Shown in pieces: positions 36,870 through 47,336 of a stretch of 64,000 bases of DNA (position 1 is the stretch's first letter; the number at the start of each line of letters is the position of its first letter). The notes under the pieces are model-generated. The model was not told where the DNA came from and searched no databases. It worked only from the letters and a program-made list of their open reading frames with translations. The stretch lies in NCBI RefSeq assembly GCF_028767125.1, contig NZ_JAKCWP010000001.1, positions 248,001-312,000 of the forward strand, read 5' to 3'. The translations under genes were made by a program, and so were the position numbers. The DNA is from Chelativorans sp. YIM 93263. Its GTDB lineage: Bacteria > Pseudomonadota > Alphaproteobacteria > Rhizobiales > Rhizobiaceae.

Positions 36870-39023
36870 ATGAATAATACGTTTAAGGCCCAGCTGACCC
36901 TGCGCAACGCGACCTTCATTTTGTCGGTCGGCCTGTTCGCGATGTTGCTGAACTATTTTTTCACGGGGGCTGGCGGGGGGCGACACCTAGCCGTTCTGCT
37001 TGTGCCGATGGCGCTGGTCATCCAAACGCTGGTCATGCACCAGAATGGCGGCCTTTATCCGCGCCTGCCGCGCTGGCTGAATTACGGGCTGGTGCTGATT
37101 TACGCCGCCGCCTGTTTCTATTCTGTCTATTATTTCTACCTCAATTACGAGCAGATCGCGATTTGGCGACAGGGCCGCTACACCACACATGACTTTATCG
37201 TCGGGCTGATGGTGCTCCTGGTTGTCATGGAGTTGTCGCGGCTGGCACACCCCCTCCTGTTCTGGGTCAATGTCGTCCTGATGGGCTACACCCTGTGGGG
37301 CCATCTAAGCCCGATCGATTTTTTCTGGCATCCTGGCACTTCGCTTTATCGGGTTGTGACGTCGAGTACGGTGGAACTTGCCACTGGCGTCTATGGCCGA
37401 TACGCGCAGCTTGCGTTAACGCTGATCGCTGCTTTCTTGCTGCTTGCCGCCGCAGCACGCGGATTCGGGGCGCAGGGTGCGCTGGTTCACGTGATGCAGC
37501 GGATAGCGGGCCGCTCGCGCCACACCATACCGCAGACCTCGGTACTGGCTTCGGTCTCCGTCGGCATGGTCAGCGGATCGGGTGCGGCCAACACCGCTGT
37601 GACGGGCAGCTTCACGATTCCGCTGATGATGCGCTACGGTGTTCCGGGCACATTCGCCGGTGCCGTGGAGACGGCCGCTTCCATGGGCGGTCTCATCATG
37701 CCTCCCTTGATGGCGGTCGCCGGATTTCTGATGGCGGAGTTCCTCGGCGTTCCCTACTGGGACGTGGTCCTTCGCGGCTTCGCGATCGCGTTCGTCTATT
37801 TCGCCTCGCTCATTCTGGCGGTCTACCTTCTGAGCGTGCGGCTTCTGCCGCGTGATCCGATCACCGCGCCGAACGTGCCGCTCTACGACTGGTGCAAGAC
37901 GGCGATCTTCTTCGCCGGCATCATTCTGCTCATGGTTCTCATGGGATGGTACGGTTACGGCGCACTGCGGGCTGCGCTCTTTACAGCCGGTTTCCTGTTC
38001 GCCGCGCTGATGGCTGCATGGATGCTGTTCATGTTCGTTCTAAAGGATCCCGAGGTCACCAAGGACGCACGCGGGGAGCCGGATTATATCGTGGGTCTAT
38101 TGCTGATCGTGGGATGTCTCCTGTTTGCCTATGCCTATCGCGACACGAATTGGGGGGCGACGATCTGGATTGCGGCGGCGCTCGGCTTCGGCATCGTGAC
38201 GTTTATTGTGCCGTCCCTTCTCAGGCGCATTCGCGTCACCATCGAAACCCATGCGGAGATGACTGCCTATCTGACACTGCTGATGGCTACACTCGGCATC
38301 ATGATCGGTCTTTTCACTGTCACCGGCTTCATCAATCGAATGGGCTCGATGCTCCTGCAGATCGGCCAGTTGGACATGACGCTGAGCCTCGGGGTCACGG
38401 CGATCGTCATACCCGGTATCGTCATCACTGTCGTCATGGGCTGGATCTTCGGCTGGCTGGCCGGCACCGGCCTGCCGCCGACGGCGACCTACATCATCGT
38501 GGCCATCATAGTCGTACCGCCGCTACGCCAGCTCGGCATCGATCCCTGGGTGGCACATTTCTTTGCCTTTCTCCTGGCGATCTGGGGCGAATTATCGCCA
38601 CCCACTTCACTCACGGCCGCCGTCGCCTCGCGTATCGCCAACGTGTCCTTCATGCGAACTATGTGGGAGGCGTTGAAGATCTGTCTGCCGATCACCTTCA
38701 TGAGCTTCGCCATCTTCGTGCGCGAGAACATGGTGGTCGAGCCCGGTTGGCTGCAGGTTCGCGATACACTGATTGTGGCAGTGGGAACGTGCGGCGTAAC
38801 TTTCGCGACGTTCGGGCGCTTCATGACGGGGCGCGGCCTCGACAGCGCAATGCGTATTTGCCTCGCGCTGCTGTCCTTTGTCGTTATCTTTCATCCGGAT
38901 GACATGCTGGCGGTCTATGTTGGCGCATTGGTTCTGCCCAGTGTCGTGTTCGGCATCTGGCGCCATCGCCAGGTGTCTGGCAGGCCCGCGGAAAGTAAGG
39001 CAGAAGCCGAAGCGTTCAGCTGA
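36870..39023 (+). CDS. TRAP transporter fused permease (small plus large subunit)
   Basis: This 717-residue membrane protein joins a small-subunit-like N-terminal third (about four membrane segments to residue 170) to a large-subunit-like DctM-type part with about twelve segments. Family stretches are SVSVGMVSGSGAANTAVTGS, TFAGAVETAASMGGLIMPPL and IWGELSPPTSLTAAVASRIA. It uses a sodium or proton gradient to import the ligand captured by the TAXI protein 140 bp upstream. Fused permeases are the normal partner of TAXI proteins, so this is a complete two-gene transporter. The substrate is unknown. Confidence 0.93.
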   Translation: MNNTFKAQLTLRNATFILSVGLFAMLLNYFFTGAGGGRHLAVLLVPMALVIQTLVMHQNGGLYPRLPRWLNYGLVLIYAAACFYSVYYFYLNYEQIAIWRQGRYTTHDFIVGLMVLLVVMELSRLAHPLLFWVNVVLMGYTLWGHLSPIDFFWHPGTSLYRVVTSSTVELATGVYGRYAQLALTLIAAFLLLAAAARGFGAQGALVHVMQRIAGRSRHTIPQTSVLASVSVGMVSGSGAANTAVTGSFTIPLMMRYGVPGTFAGAVETAASMGGLIMPPLMAVAGFLMAEFLGVPYWDVVLRGFAIAFVYFASLILAVYLLSVRLLPRDPITAPNVPLYDWCKTAIFFAGIILLMVLMGWYGYGALRAALFTAGFLFAALMAAWMLFMFVLKDPEVTKDARGEPDYIVGLLLIVGCLLFAYAYRDTNWGATIWIAAALGFGIVTFIVPSLLRRIRVTIETHAEMTAYLTLLMATLGIMIGLFTVTGFINRMGSMLLQIGQLDMTLSLGVTAIVIPGIVITVVMGWIFGWLAGTGLPPTATYIIVAIIVVPPLRQLGIDPWVAHFFAFLLAIWGELSPPTSLTAAVASRIANVSFMRTMWEALKICLPITFMSFAIFVRENMVVEPGWLQVRDTLIVAVGTCGVTFATFGRFMTGRGLDSAMRICLALLSFVVIFHPDDMLAVYVGALVLPSVVFGIWRHRQVSGRPAESKAEAEAFS

Positions 39024-39130
39024 TCTCGCGCGTACCGAATGCCGACTTAGGGTTCCACCGGGATTGACATAGGGATTGGGATTATACACCTGAACGCTAG
39101 GCCTATAACGTCCCTGCAGGAGCTGCCGAA

Positions 39131-40381
39131 ATGGCTGGTTACTTTTCCTCTCCTTTCCCGCGCCGGCATTCCGTCGGGGTGGGTGTCGGCGGCGTCTCGG
39201 TCGGCGGCGAGGCCCCTGTCGTCGTCCAGTCGATGACCAACACGGACACGGCGGACGTGGATTCCACCGTCGCCCAGGTTGCCGCGCTCCACCGCGCGGG
39301 CTCGGAGATCGTGCGCATTACCGTGGACCGCGACGAGGCCGCTGCCGCTGTGCCGAAGATCCGCGAGCGTCTGGATCGGCTCGGGCACGACGTGCCGCTC
39401 GTGGGCGACTTTCATTATATCGGCCATAAGCTGCTTGCCGATCACCCGGCCTGCGCCGAAGCGCTGGCGAAATACCGCATCAATCCCGGCAATGTCGGCT
39501 TTAAGGAAAAGAAGGACCGACAGTTCGCGGCCATTATCGAAATGGCCATAAAGTACGACAAGCCAGTGCGCATTGGCGTAAACTGGGGCTCGCTCGACCA
39601 GGAGCTTCTCACACGCCTCATGGACGAAAACCAGGCCAAGGGCTCGCCCCTGACCGCCCAGGAGGTCACACGCGAGGCCATCGTCCAATCGGCACTCCTG
39701 TCGGCAGAACTCGCCGAGGAGATCGGTTTGGCTCGCGACCACATCATCCTGTCGGCCAAAGTGAGCCAGGTGCAGGATCTGATCGCCGTCTACACGGAGC
39801 TTGCGCGCCGCTCCGACCATGCGCTGCACTTGGGTCTGACCGAAGCCGGCATGGGTACGAAGGGGGTTGTGGCCTCTTCCGCCGCCATGGGAATCCTGCT
39901 CCAGCAAGGCATCGGCGACACCATCCGCATTTCGCTGACGCCGGAGCCCGGCGGCGACCGCACCCGCGAGGTGCAGGTCGCCCAAGAACTCCTGCAGACG
40001 ATGGGCTTCCGGCAGTTCGTGCCGGTCGTGGCGGCCTGCCCGGGTTGCGGACGCACCACCTCGACGGTGTTCCAGGAACTGGCGCAGAAGATTGAGGGGG
40101 ATCTGCGCAAGAATATGCCCGTTTGGCGCGAAAAATATCCGGGCGTCGAGGCGCTGCAGGTGGCCGTGATGGGCTGCATCGTCAACGGGCCGGGAGAATC
40201 CAAACACGCGAATATCGGCATTTCGCTTCCCGGAACAGGCGAAACGCCGGCCGCGCCGGTCTTCATCGACGGCAAAAAGGCTGCCACCTTGCGCGGGCCG
40301 AATATTGCCGGCGACTTCGAAAAGATGGTGGCCGATTACATCGAATACCGCTTCGGTCAAGGCAAAGCCGCCGCTGAGTAG
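39131..40381 (+). CDS. ispG: 4-hydroxy-3-methylbut-2-enyl diphosphate synthase (flavodoxin type), IspG
   Basis: This 416-residue enzyme performs the penultimate step of the MEP pathway, converting MEcPP to HMBPP with a [4Fe-4S] cluster. The N-terminal TIM barrel begins [20 protein letters not shown]. The C-terminal cluster domain has [15 protein letters not shown] and [17 protein letters not shown], supplying three cysteines and one glutamate. The 107-bp leader may hold its promoter. It converges on the phosphodiesterase gene, ending one base before its stop codon. Length and motifs are normal. Confidence 0.97.
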   Translation: MAGYFSSPFPRRHSVGVGVGGVSVGGEAPVVVQSMTNTDTADVDSTVAQVAALHRAGSEIVRITVDRDEAAAAVPKIRERLDRLGHDVPLVGDFHYIGHKLLADHPACAEALAKYRINPGNVGFKEKKDRQFAAIIEMAIKYDKPVRIGVNWGSLDQELLTRLMDENQAKGSPLTAQEVTREAIVQSALLSAELAEEIGLARDHIILSAKVSQVQDLIAVYTELARRSDHALHLGLTEAGMGTKGVVASSAAMGILLQQGIGDTIRISLTPEPGGDRTREVQVAQELLQTMGFRQFVPVVAACPGCGRTTSTVFQELAQKIEGDLRKNMPVWREKYPGVEALQVAVMGCIVNGPGESKHANIGISLPGTGETPAAPVFIDGKKAATLRGPNIAGDFEKMVADYIEYRFGQGKAAAE

Positions 40382-40382
40382 C

Positions 40383-41354
40383 CTATCGCTTGGCCAGCGC
40401 CGGGCCGATCACCTCGATGCGGTTGGTCCACACATATCCGTTGAAATTTTCCGGCACTTGCTCCAACTGATCGAGCGTATCAATGCCGGACGTGCCGCTA
40501 TCGCCGCCGAAATACGGCCCGATCAGTATGATCTCGCTCCCGACGGATTTCATACGGGCGTGAAAGCGGTCGGGCCAGCCCCACATCAGTCTTCTGAGAT
40601 TGAGCGGGACCATCACATAGGTGTCGCGGCAGGCTTGCGGCACGTGTCCCGTCCAGCCAAGCGCCATGTAACGCATCAGGCAGGTCTTTACAGCGGACGC
40701 GCCGAACCCTTTGAGACCGTCGATGAGCGACACAGCGCGGTTCGTCGGCGCATCGCCGCCATAGACGGCCCATATGCTGCTCCGCCACTCCGGGTGTTCG
40801 GCGAGTTTCGCCGCCAGCATATCGCCCTCGCGGGCCTCTCGGCTCTTGTAGTTGATGAGGAAGCGGTGATCCGGAAAGGTCTCCAACACCTCTGATAGCG
40901 CCGGCATCAGACCCACGCCCGTGCCGCGCAAGGGATATGTCCGGCCATCGTCAGCCGTGTAGCCGTAGCCGACGTCGAGCGCCTTGAGCGATTCCATATC
41001 GTGTTCGCGCGTCACGCCGCTGCCGTCCGTGCGGCAGTCGAGAGTCCAGTCGTGAATTACGGCAAACTTTCCATCCTTCGTGGGATGCACGTCGATCTCT
41101 ACGACATCCGCGCCTGCTTCGAATGCCGCCCGCATCGAGGGAATTGTATTCTCTATGAAAGAGTGGGTGGAAGGGAAAATGCGCTTGGCGGTACAGGTCT
41201 GGTTGCCGATCCCGGCACGGTTGAAGGTCTGATGCACCCCGCGATGCGCAATGACCTGTATCGCTGGATTTTCCGGAAGCGGCGCAAGCCACGAAGCATT
41301 CCAGAAATAGACCGCAACCACGATCAGAAGAAGGCCAATCAGAATTTTTCCCAT
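40383..41354 (-). CDS. Glycerophosphodiester phosphodiesterase family protein, membrane-anchored
   Basis: This 323-residue protein starts with one membrane segment (MGKILIGLLLIVVAVYFWNA). The GDPD TIM barrel then has IAHRGVHQTFNRAGIGNQ, a loop leading to the metal-site stretch FIENTIPSMRAAFEAGAD, VVEIDVHPTKDGKFAVIHD, and the later catalytic residues. The insertion between HRG and ENT is longer than in GlpQ, which may narrow substrate choice. The expected reaction is hydrolysis of glycerophosphodiesters or related lipids at the cytoplasmic or periplasmic face. The anchor has no clear cleavage site. Confidence 0.85.
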   Translation of the reverse strand: MGKILIGLLLIVVAVYFWNASWLAPLPENPAIQVIAHRGVHQTFNRAGIGNQTCTAKRIFPSTHSFIENTIPSMRAAFEAGADVVEIDVHPTKDGKFAVIHDWTLDCRTDGSGVTREHDMESLKALDVGYGYTADDGRTYPLRGTGVGLMPALSEVLETFPDHRFLINYKSREAREGDMLAAKLAEHPEWRSSIWAVYGGDAPTNRAVSLIDGLKGFGASAVKTCLMRYMALGWTGHVPQACRDTYVMVPLNLRRLMWGWPDRFHARMKSVGSEIILIGPYFGGDSGTSGIDTLDQLEQVPENFNGYVWTNRIEVIGPALAKR

Positions 41355-41463
41355 TGCGAATCTCCCACTGCCGGCGTGGAGATTTCAAGATGATCTTTGG
41401 TGAAATTGCGGCCCGCCGTGCATCAATAAGAGTAGACCAGCATTTCCTCGTGCGGCGTGTCCG

Positions 41464-43947
41464 TCACGCTGTTGCCACCATGGCCTCCTCGTCCAGCCAG
41501 CGTTCGATCTTCGCCGCCAGTTTTTCCGGTGAGATCGGCTTCGACATGTAATCGTCCATCCCGGATTCCAGGCACTTTTCCCGATCTCCAGTGAGTGCGT
41601 GGGCGGTGATGCCGATAATTGGTGTGTAGCTGCTCATCGGGCGTTCTGCCTCACGGATAGCCTCGGTTGCCTCGATCCCGTTCATCTCCGGCATGGAAAT
41701 ATCCATCAGCACGAGGCGGGGCTGCAGGGCGCGATGCATTTTCACCGCGGTCCGCCCGTTTCCGGCAATGCGATAGTTGAAGCCGAGCTCGTCAAGCACC
41801 TGGCTGAAGACCAGTTGGTTCACCTCATTGTCCTCGGCCACGAGCACGTCGATCCGGCTTTTTGTTTCCGAGCGGCGCGGCGTGGCCTCGGTGCGGCTGA
41901 CCAGACGCGGTGCCGGAGTTGGTTGTGGAGGAGTTTCCGGGCCGGTGGCGGAGCGGGAGGCCTGCATGGCGGCGACGATCGTTTCCAGAAGAGCTGAGGA
42001 CCGGGTCGGCTTGTGCAAAACGGCGGCAATCCTGCAATCAACCGCCAAGCGGCTGGTCTCGGCCTGGTCCACGGAGGTCAGCAGGACTATGGGAATATGA
42101 GCGCTGCCCGGATTCGCCCGTATTCGCCGGGCAACCTCGGCGCCGTTCAGCCCGGGCATTTGATAATCGAGGATGATGCAGTCCACGTGTGAACCAAGTT
42201 TCTCCGTGTGATGCAGAAAGGCCAGCCCGAGTTCGCCGCTGTCCACGGCCGCACTGTCGAAGCCCCAGCTTCTCAGCTGCTCCTGCAGGATGTCGCGGTT
42301 GATGGCGTTATCGTCGATCGCCAACACCCGTGCCCCGGAAACATCGACGGGGACCGGCTTCGGCCGGGCGTGCTCGCGGTCGACTTCCAGCGGCAGGGTG
42401 AACCAGAAGGTGGAACCTTCGCCAACCGTACTTTCCACACCGATGCGCCCGCTCATCAGCTCGACCAGACGTGCGGCGATGGCCAGGCCCAGGCCCGTGC
42501 CCTCATGGCGACGCGTGGAGGAGGAATCCACCTGAGCGAATTTCTCAAACACCGTTTCGAGTTTTTCGTCGGGAATTCCCGGGCCGGTGTCTTCCACACG
42601 GACCATGATTTCCGCCTGATTTCCAACTACCTCGCCCGAGACATCGATCAGGATGTGGCCGCGTTCGGTGAATTTGGCGGCGTTGCCAACCAGATTGGTG
42701 GCGATCTGACGGAAGCGCCCCATGTCGCCGACAAAGGACAGAGGCAGCTCCGGATCGACGCGCACGATCAGTTCCAGGTCCTTTTCCGCCACGCGGGGCG
42801 AGACGAGCGTGGCCACGTCCTCGATCGCCTCGCCGAGGCGGAAGGGTGCGGATTCGAGGCTTAACTGGCCGGCATCGATACGGGAAAAATCCAGGATGTC
42901 GTTGATGATCGTGAGAAGCGACGTGCCCGATTTCACGATAATGTCGACAAACGTGGTCTGGCGCTGATCCAGTTCGGTGTTGGCCAGTAGCTCCGCCATC
43001 CCCATGACGCCGTTCATCGGCGTTCTGATTTCATGGCTCATATTGGCCAGGAATTCGGACTTGGCCTTGTCGGCGGACTGGGCGCGCTGTTTTTCGGCTG
43101 CCAGGGAAACGTTGGTGTCATGGAGTTCCTGGTGCGCGTCATGGATACGCCGCACCATGGGGAGGAAAATGCGCGCCCCGACCACCAGCGTCGCCAGAAC
43201 GATCCCGAACCCGACGATCACCAGGATGATTTGCAACGCACCGTAGGTGGTCACCATCTGGCGGTTAAGCGTATCGGAAATCGTATTGAGGCGCGGTCTG
43301 ACTTTCGTGTTCGCCAGTTGCTGGAGATCGGTAAAGACGCGCCGGGCAGCGGGCACGGAATGATTGCTGAACATGTCGGCCCGCTTGGCAAGCGACATGA
43401 TGCTGTTCAATTCGACGCGAAGCGGCGTATGGCCGTTCTCGCCCGTCCAGAACTCAAGGACCGACTGCGGCGCGTTCGTCTCCGAGATGCCGTCGAAAAG
43501 CAGGTCGCTTCCCTCATCGGCAACCGATTCGGGATCGGAGTTACGCCGGCTTTCCAGCATCGTGAGATCGCCCTTCGCGGCCTTTTCCATTGCGTTGTAA
43601 GCCGCTTCCAGGCGCGTCAGGGCCTCCGTCAACTGCTCATGAGCATCGCTCGGGATCTGCGGACTGCCACCGGCAGCCGCTTCGCCATGGCGCGGATTGT
43701 GGCCTGGTGCCGAATGCCCGCTCCCCAGGCCATGCGCGCTCATGTGCTCCAGCCGCAACGCACTGTAGATGACATCGCTGGTGGCGTCTGCCATGTGGGA
43801 AATCAACGCGCTGAAGCGGGCCTGCTTTTTTGCGTTTTCGGCCTGCCACAGCAAAACCCCCGTGCCCGCGACGACGACAAGCACAACGCCGGCCAGAACC
43901 GCAACCATCCTGCGATGCATATATCGACGTGTCATCACGGTCGACAT
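41464..43947 (-). CDS. Hybrid sensor histidine kinase with two receiver domains
   Basis: This is an 827-residue inner-membrane kinase. Membrane segments are at about 13-34 and 237-257; between them lies a periplasmic sensor of about 200 residues with a Gly/His/Pro-rich stretch at 72-98. Then come HisKA (His305 in [15 protein letters not shown]), HATPase (N-box [12 protein letters not shown]1 [10 protein letters not shown]2 [12 protein letters not shown]), REC1 (Asp594 in [12 protein letters not shown]) and REC2 (Asp749 in [12 protein letters not shown]). There is no Hpt domain, so a separate phosphotransfer protein must act. The start at 43947 has GGGGGG upstream. The signal is unknown, and no partner regulator is adjacent. 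Confidence 0.92.
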   Translation of the reverse strand: MSTVMTRRYMHRRMVAVLAGVVLVVVAGTGVLLWQAENAKKQARFSALISHMADATSDVIYSALRLEHMSAHGLGSGHSAPGHNPRHGEAAAGGSPQIPSDAHEQLTEALTRLEAAYNAMEKAAKGDLTMLESRRNSDPESVADEGSDLLFDGISETNAPQSVLEFWTGENGHTPLRVELNSIMSLAKRADMFSNHSVPAARRVFTDLQQLANTKVRPRLNTISDTLNRQMVTTYGALQIILVIVGFGIVLATLVVGARIFLPMVRRIHDAHQELHDTNVSLAAEKQRAQSADKAKSEFLANMSHEIRTPMNGVMGMAELLANTELDQRQTTFVDIIVKSGTSLLTIINDILDFSRIDAGQLSLESAPFRLGEAIEDVATLVSPRVAEKDLELIVRVDPELPLSFVGDMGRFRQIATNLVGNAAKFTERGHILIDVSGEVVGNQAEIMVRVEDTGPGIPDEKLETVFEKFAQVDSSSTRRHEGTGLGLAIAARLVELMSGRIGVESTVGEGSTFWFTLPLEVDREHARPKPVPVDVSGARVLAIDDNAINRDILQEQLRSWGFDSAAVDSGELGLAFLHHTEKLGSHVDCIILDYQMPGLNGAEVARRIRANPGSAHIPIVLLTSVDQAETSRLAVDCRIAAVLHKPTRSSALLETIVAAMQASRSATGPETPPQPTPAPRLVSRTEATPRRSETKSRIDVLVAEDNEVNQLVFSQVLDELGFNYRIAGNGRTAVKMHRALQPRLVLMDISMPEMNGIEATEAIREAERPMSSYTPIIGITAHALTGDREKCLESGMDDYMSKPISPEKLAAKIERWLDEEAMVATA

Positions 43948-44020
43948 CAAGGCCCCCCAACGAATCTTACCCCTTTGGTTAAAATCGATGATCGGCATTA
44001 ATCTTGAATTAATGTAAACG

Positions 44021-44060
44021 GGCGAGAGCCGGTGCCTCGGTCCGCACCGGCCTTCGCCCA
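44021..44060 (-). terminator. Possible terminator hairpin after the ABM gene
   Basis: Arms GCCGGTGC and GCACCGGC (44028-44051), with outer pairing GGGCG/CGCCC, form a long GC-rich stem. On the minus strand it is followed only by GTTTACATT, so it would be a weak intrinsic terminator. It lies between the ABM gene and the kinase gene and may limit read-through. Confidence 0.35.
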
Positions 44061-44068
44061 ATCCCTAG

Positions 44069-44431
44069 CTACAAGTGTCCGGCGCTCGCCACGATTTCGT
44101 AGTAGCCGGGACTGCCATCCTCGAGAAAATCTTCGATGATCTTCACATGGTTGAGGAACTCGTCGGTTCGAAGCCAGCGCTGGTGATCCTCGACGGTGTC
44201 GAACACGGTCACCATCACCGCCTTGTCATCGTCTAGCGAACGATGCAGTCGGCTGCCTCGCCATCCCGCCGGCGGGCTCTGCTCCGTTAAGCGGCTAAGC
44301 TCGGCCGCTTGCACTGCGAGGAATGCATCGAGCTTCCCCGGCTTCGCGACAAAGGTATTGATGAGAACGGCGGGTGTGGGCGCAAGTGCGTTTTCGATCT
44401 CCGCGCCGGCTTTGGAAATATGGACCGTCAT
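44069..44431 (-). CDS. Antibiotic biosynthesis monooxygenase (ABM) domain protein
   Basis: This 120-residue protein has one ferredoxin-like ABM domain: AVLINTFVAKPGKLDAFLAV at about 21-40 and VMVTVFDTVEDHQRWLRTDE at about 72-91. ABM proteins are small cofactor-free or heme/flavin-associated oxygenases, often dimers. Its ATG overlaps the stop of the flavin reductase gene (ATGA), so the two are probably translated together. A shared redox task under SoxR control is likely. The substrate is unknown; quinone-type monooxygenation is one possibility for this family. Confidence 0.82.
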   Translation of the reverse strand: MTVHISKAGAEIENALAPTPAVLINTFVAKPGKLDAFLAVQAAELSRLTEQSPPAGWRGSRLHRSLDDDKAVMVTVFDTVEDHQRWLRTDEFLNHVKIIEDFLEDGSPGYYEIVASAGHL

Positions 44432-44997
44432 GCCGCAATCTCCTCGTACGGAGTGGCAAGCCGCGCATTCTTGAGCGCGCGCGCCCACCAGTCGAGGTGG
44501 GCGAGTTGGCGCGCGATGGCTTCCGCAGGTGCGGAGTCGTCCTGCATCGTGCCATCCGGCGCAAAGCGCTGCCAGGGATTGGCAAAGCTGACCGTGTCGC
44601 GCAACGTCACGGCATGGAGTTCGGCGAAAACTGGGCGCAGATGCTCGACCGCACGCAGCCCGCCCGAAATGCCGCCATAGGAGACAAAGGCAACGGGCTT
44701 GGATTGCCACTCGCGATGCGCCGAGTCGATAAGAGCCTTCAACGCGGCCGGATAGCTGCGATTGTACTCCGGCGTGATGACGATAAATGCATCCGCTCTT
44801 TCCAGCTTCTGCATGAGTTCCGGAGCGATCGGGTCGCCCGGTGCCATTGGCAGTGTCTTGCCGCCTGGATCGATGATATCGACCTCGAACCTGCTATCGC
44901 CTTCCAGCTGGCGCAAAACCCAGCGTGCCACAGTTTCGCAGAAGCGTCCCGCGCGTGTGCTGCCGTATATGACCGCAACAGAGATTTTTTCCGACAT
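44428..44997 (-). CDS. NAD(P)H-dependent FMN reductase, flavodoxin-like
   Basis: This is a 189-residue flavodoxin-fold protein. The phosphate-binding loop is GSTRAGRF (residues 12-19), the second flavin loop is PEYNRSYPAALKALIDSA, and the third is SYGGISGGLRAVEHL. This set is typical of NADPH-dependent FMN reductases and azo- or quinone reductases. A clear ribosome site (AAGGAGAAAATC) precedes the ATG. It is the first gene of a two-gene unit divergent from soxR, and the sox box lies within its promoter. In this setting, detoxifying redox-cycling compounds such as quinones is the likely job. Confidence 0.86.
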   Translation of the reverse strand: MSEKISVAVIYGSTRAGRFCETVARWVLRQLEGDSRFEVDIIDPGGKTLPMAPGDPIAPELMQKLERADAFIVITPEYNRSYPAALKALIDSAHREWQSKPVAFVSYGGISGGLRAVEHLRPVFAELHAVTLRDTVSFANPWQRFAPDGTMQDDSAPAEAIARQLAHLDWWARALKNARLATPYEEIAA

Positions 44998-45028
44998 GAT
45001 TTTCTCCTTGCATCGGATTGACGCACAG

Positions 45029-45059
45029 GGTGTAATTCCTCAAGCTTAATTGAGGTCAA
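45029..45059 (-). promoter_or_regulatory. SoxR-controlled promoter with sox box
   Basis: On the minus strand, -35 TTGACC (45059-45054) and -10 TACACC (45034-45029) are separated by 19 bp, the long spacing typical of MerR-family promoters. Centred between them is an 18-bp sox box with arms CCTCAA and TTGAGG (45038-45055), close to the E. coli soxS box, CCTCAAGTTAACTTGAGG. Oxidised SoxR is known to untwist such promoters to start transcription. The target is the FMN reductase and ABM genes. The start of soxR is 23 bp away on the other strand. Confidence 0.85.
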
Positions 45060-45078
45060 GGAACAAATTGGAGTTTTT

Positions 45079-45540
45079 ATGCCGGAGAAAATCCGTCCGC
45101 GAATTTCGCGGGAATTGAGTGTGGGAGAAGTGGCGCGGCGCATCGGTGTTGCCGTTTCCGCACTGCACTTTTATGAATCGAAGGGGCTCATCTTGAGTCA
45201 TCGTACTGCAGGCAATCAACGGCGCTATGGCCGTGACGTTCTGCGGAGGGTGGCGGTGATCAAAGTTGCGCAGCGGTTGGGAATACCGCTTGCGACGATC
45301 CGGGAAGCGCTCAACACGCTTCCTGAAGAGAGAACCCCAAATGCAAGTGACTGGCGCAAACTCTCCGAGCATTGGCGCTCCGATCTAAATGCGCGTATCC
45401 GAAAGCTCACGCAGCTCCGCGATCATCTGGACGAGTGCATCGGCTGCGGCTGCCTTTCGGTGGAGAGCTGTCCGCTGCGCAACCCTTTCGACGAATTGGC
45501 CGAGACCGGCCCAGGGCCACGCCTGCTCGATCCGGACTAA
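45079..45540 (+). CDS. soxR: Redox-sensing MerR-family activator SoxR
   Basis: This 153-residue protein has an N-terminal MerR HTH ([20 protein letters not shown]), a dimerisation helix, and the [2Fe-2S] motif [14 protein letters not shown] with Cys120, Cys123, Cys125 and Cys131. The pattern is diagnostic for SoxR. It should switch on its target promoter when the cluster is oxidised by redox-cycling compounds. It is divergent from the flavin reductase pair with a shared 81-bp region. There is no soxS, as is normal outside enterics, where SoxR acts directly on small sets of genes. Confidence 0.95.
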   Translation: MPEKIRPRISRELSVGEVARRIGVAVSALHFYESKGLILSHRTAGNQRRYGRDVLRRVAVIKVAQRLGIPLATIREALNTLPEERTPNASDWRKLSEHWRSDLNARIRKLTQLRDHLDECIGCGCLSVESCPLRNPFDELAETGPGPRLLDPD

Positions 45541-45549
45541 CTCATGTTC

Positions 45550-46467
45550 CTACCGGTCCCGGTGGGCGACAAAACGTGCCGTATGGCGCAGAATGGCTGC
45601 CTTTTCGCCAAACGGCTCCAGCAGTTCCTCCGCCTGGGCGACCAGACCGCATAGCTGGCTGCGAGCCCAATCCTCACCATGGAGCCCGGCGAGTGTTGCC
45701 TTTCCCGCGGCGGCGTCCTTGCCGGTCGCCTTGCCCATCGTTTCCGGGCTGGCGGTGAGGTCGAGAAGATCGTCGGCAAGTTGGAAGGCGAGCCCGATCG
45801 CCTCACCGAATGCCGACAGCCGCTCCCGTTCGGCCGCCCCCGCCTCGCCGACAATCGCGCCGGCTTCGCAGGCGTAACGAATGAGTGCGCCGGTCTTCAT
45901 GGCCTGTAGCAGCACGATCTCCTGTTCGCCCGGCGTTTCGCGCTCTGCCGCGAGATCGAGTGCCTGGCCGCCGGCCATGCCGCCCAGGCCGGCGGCGCGC
46001 GCAAGCCCCTTCACGAGCGCAAGCCGCGTTGCGGCAGGCAGATCCGTCTCCGCATCGGCGATGATATCGAAGGCGTAGGTCAGCAGACTGTCGCCGGCCA
46101 GTATCGCGGTGGCCTCGTCGAACTGGCGGTGAACGGTCGGCTGTCCGCGGCGCAGGTCGTCGTCGTCCATTGCAGGCAGGTCGTCATGAATGAGCGAATA
46201 GCAGTGCACACATTCAAGCGCGCAGGCGGCCCGCAGCACGGCTTCACCGCCGGCATCAAACAGGGCGGCAGTCTCCATCAGCAGAAAGGGCCGGAGACGT
46301 TTTCCACCGTTGAGCACGCCGTGCCGCATCGCCGCGACCAGGTCTTCCGGTCTGGCGATTTCACCTTCGCGGGGTCGCGTATCCAGCAGCAGGCGCAACT
46401 GGCTCTCGACTTCTTCGGCACGCAGGGCGAGCAATTCTTCGAAGGGAAAGGCGGTCGGTTCTTCCAT
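45550..46467 (-). CDS. ispA: Short-chain polyprenyl diphosphate synthase, probable farnesyl diphosphate synthase
   Basis: This 305-residue all-helical enzyme has the first aspartate-rich motif DDLPAMD (Asp95-Asp101, the CxxC/D insertion form typical of bacterial FPP synthases) and the second, DDLLD (Asp232-Asp236). It joins DMAPP and IPP to make FPP. The residues before the first motif (CVHCYSLIH) match bacterial type II FPP synthases. The start at 46467 ([16 protein letters not shown]) is preferred; the frame stays open far upstream without similarity. It is divergent from mtgA. Geranylgeranyl synthesis is a less likely alternative. Confidence 0.9.
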   Translation of the reverse strand: MEEPTAFPFEELLALRAEEVESQLRLLLDTRPREGEIARPEDLVAAMRHGVLNGGKRLRPFLLMETAALFDAGGEAVLRAACALECVHCYSLIHDDLPAMDDDDLRRGQPTVHRQFDEATAILAGDSLLTYAFDIIADAETDLPAATRLALVKGLARAAGLGGMAGGQALDLAAERETPGEQEIVLLQAMKTGALIRYACEAGAIVGEAGAAERERLSAFGEAIGLAFQLADDLLDLTASPETMGKATGKDAAAGKATLAGLHGEDWARSQLCGLVAQAEELLEPFGEKAAILRHTARFVAHRDR

Positions 46468-46542
46468 GCGGCGAGCGATGGCCCTAATCGGCGCCGCGGT
46501 CAAGGGCCTCGGCTTTGCTTGCCAGCGTCGCAACCGGAAGCT

Positions 46543-47331
46543 ATGCGAAAGGGACTGAAAGTTGGGAGAGTGGGATTGCCTGCACCGACAGTGGATGCAG
46601 AAAGGAAGGAGGGCGGGCGCCGCCGAAACAAGGGGCGTAGGCGGCGTCTGCGCGCAAGGTTGCTGCGCGGGCTCGCGGCAGTGCTCGTCATCGTTCTCCT
46701 CCTGCCGCTGGGGCTGACACTTCTTTACCGCCTCCCGATGGTCCAACCTGTTTCCACACTCATGCTTGCCGACCTGGCCGCTCTGCACGGTTATGACAGG
46801 CAATGGGTTCGGCTCGACGAGGCGGGCAATACCGCCATCTACGCGGTGATGATGTCGGAAGACGGCCAGTTCTGTAGCCATGGCGGGGTGGATTGGGGCG
46901 CCGTCAAGACGGTGGTGCAGGATGCACTTTCAGGTGCACAACCGCGCGGTGCGTCCACCATCCCCATGCAAACCGTAAAAAACCTCTTCCTGTGGCCGGG
47001 ACGCTCTTTCGCGCGGAAAGCTATCGAGACGCCATTGGCGATCTATTTCGATGCCGTTGTTCCGAAGCGGCGCATCATGGAAATCTATCTCAACATCGCG
47101 GAATGGGGGCCGGGTATCTATGGCATTGAAGCAGCGGCACGGCATCATTTCGGCAAGGCTGCGCAGAATCTCACGGCGCGGGAAGCCGCCTTGCTCGCCG
47201 TTACCTTGCCGAATCCGGCCGGGCGCAATCCAGCCCGTCCTTCAAACAACCTCAGTCGACTAGCCCGGATTATTCAGGAACGCGCAAGCAAGGCCGGTGC
47301 CTATATTTCCTGCCTGCAGCCGAAGGAGTGA
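46543..47331 (+). CDS. mtgA: Monofunctional biosynthetic peptidoglycan transglycosylase MtgA
   Basis: This is a 262-residue GT51 enzyme. A basic cytoplasmic N-terminus ([20 protein letters not shown]) precedes one membrane segment (about 44-62). The GT51 domain has Glu106 in [16 protein letters not shown] and the second-site stretch [20 protein letters not shown], then [20 protein letters not shown]. It polymerises lipid II into glycan strands without a transpeptidase domain. The start is uncertain within the N-terminal region; ATG at 46543 is the first in frame near the expected length. Its stop overlaps a GTG of the next gene. Confidence 0.92.
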   Translation: MRKGLKVGRVGLPAPTVDAERKEGGRRRNKGRRRRLRARLLRGLAAVLVIVLLLPLGLTLLYRLPMVQPVSTLMLADLAALHGYDRQWVRLDEAGNTAIYAVMMSEDGQFCSHGGVDWGAVKTVVQDALSGAQPRGASTIPMQTVKNLFLWPGRSFARKAIETPLAIYFDAVVPKRRIMEIYLNIAEWGPGIYGIEAAARHHFGKAAQNLTAREAALLAVTLPNPAGRNPARPSNNLSRLARIIQERASKAGAYISCLQPKE

Positions 47332-47336
47332 CAAAG

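Noticed and set aside
39064-39088. TTGACA and TATACA upstream of ispG as a promoter
   Set aside because: The spacing is 13 bp, too short for a normal sigma-70 promoter.
45018-45046. Plus-strand TTGACG as a -35 box for soxR
   Set aside because: No acceptable -10 hexamer lies 16-19 bp downstream.
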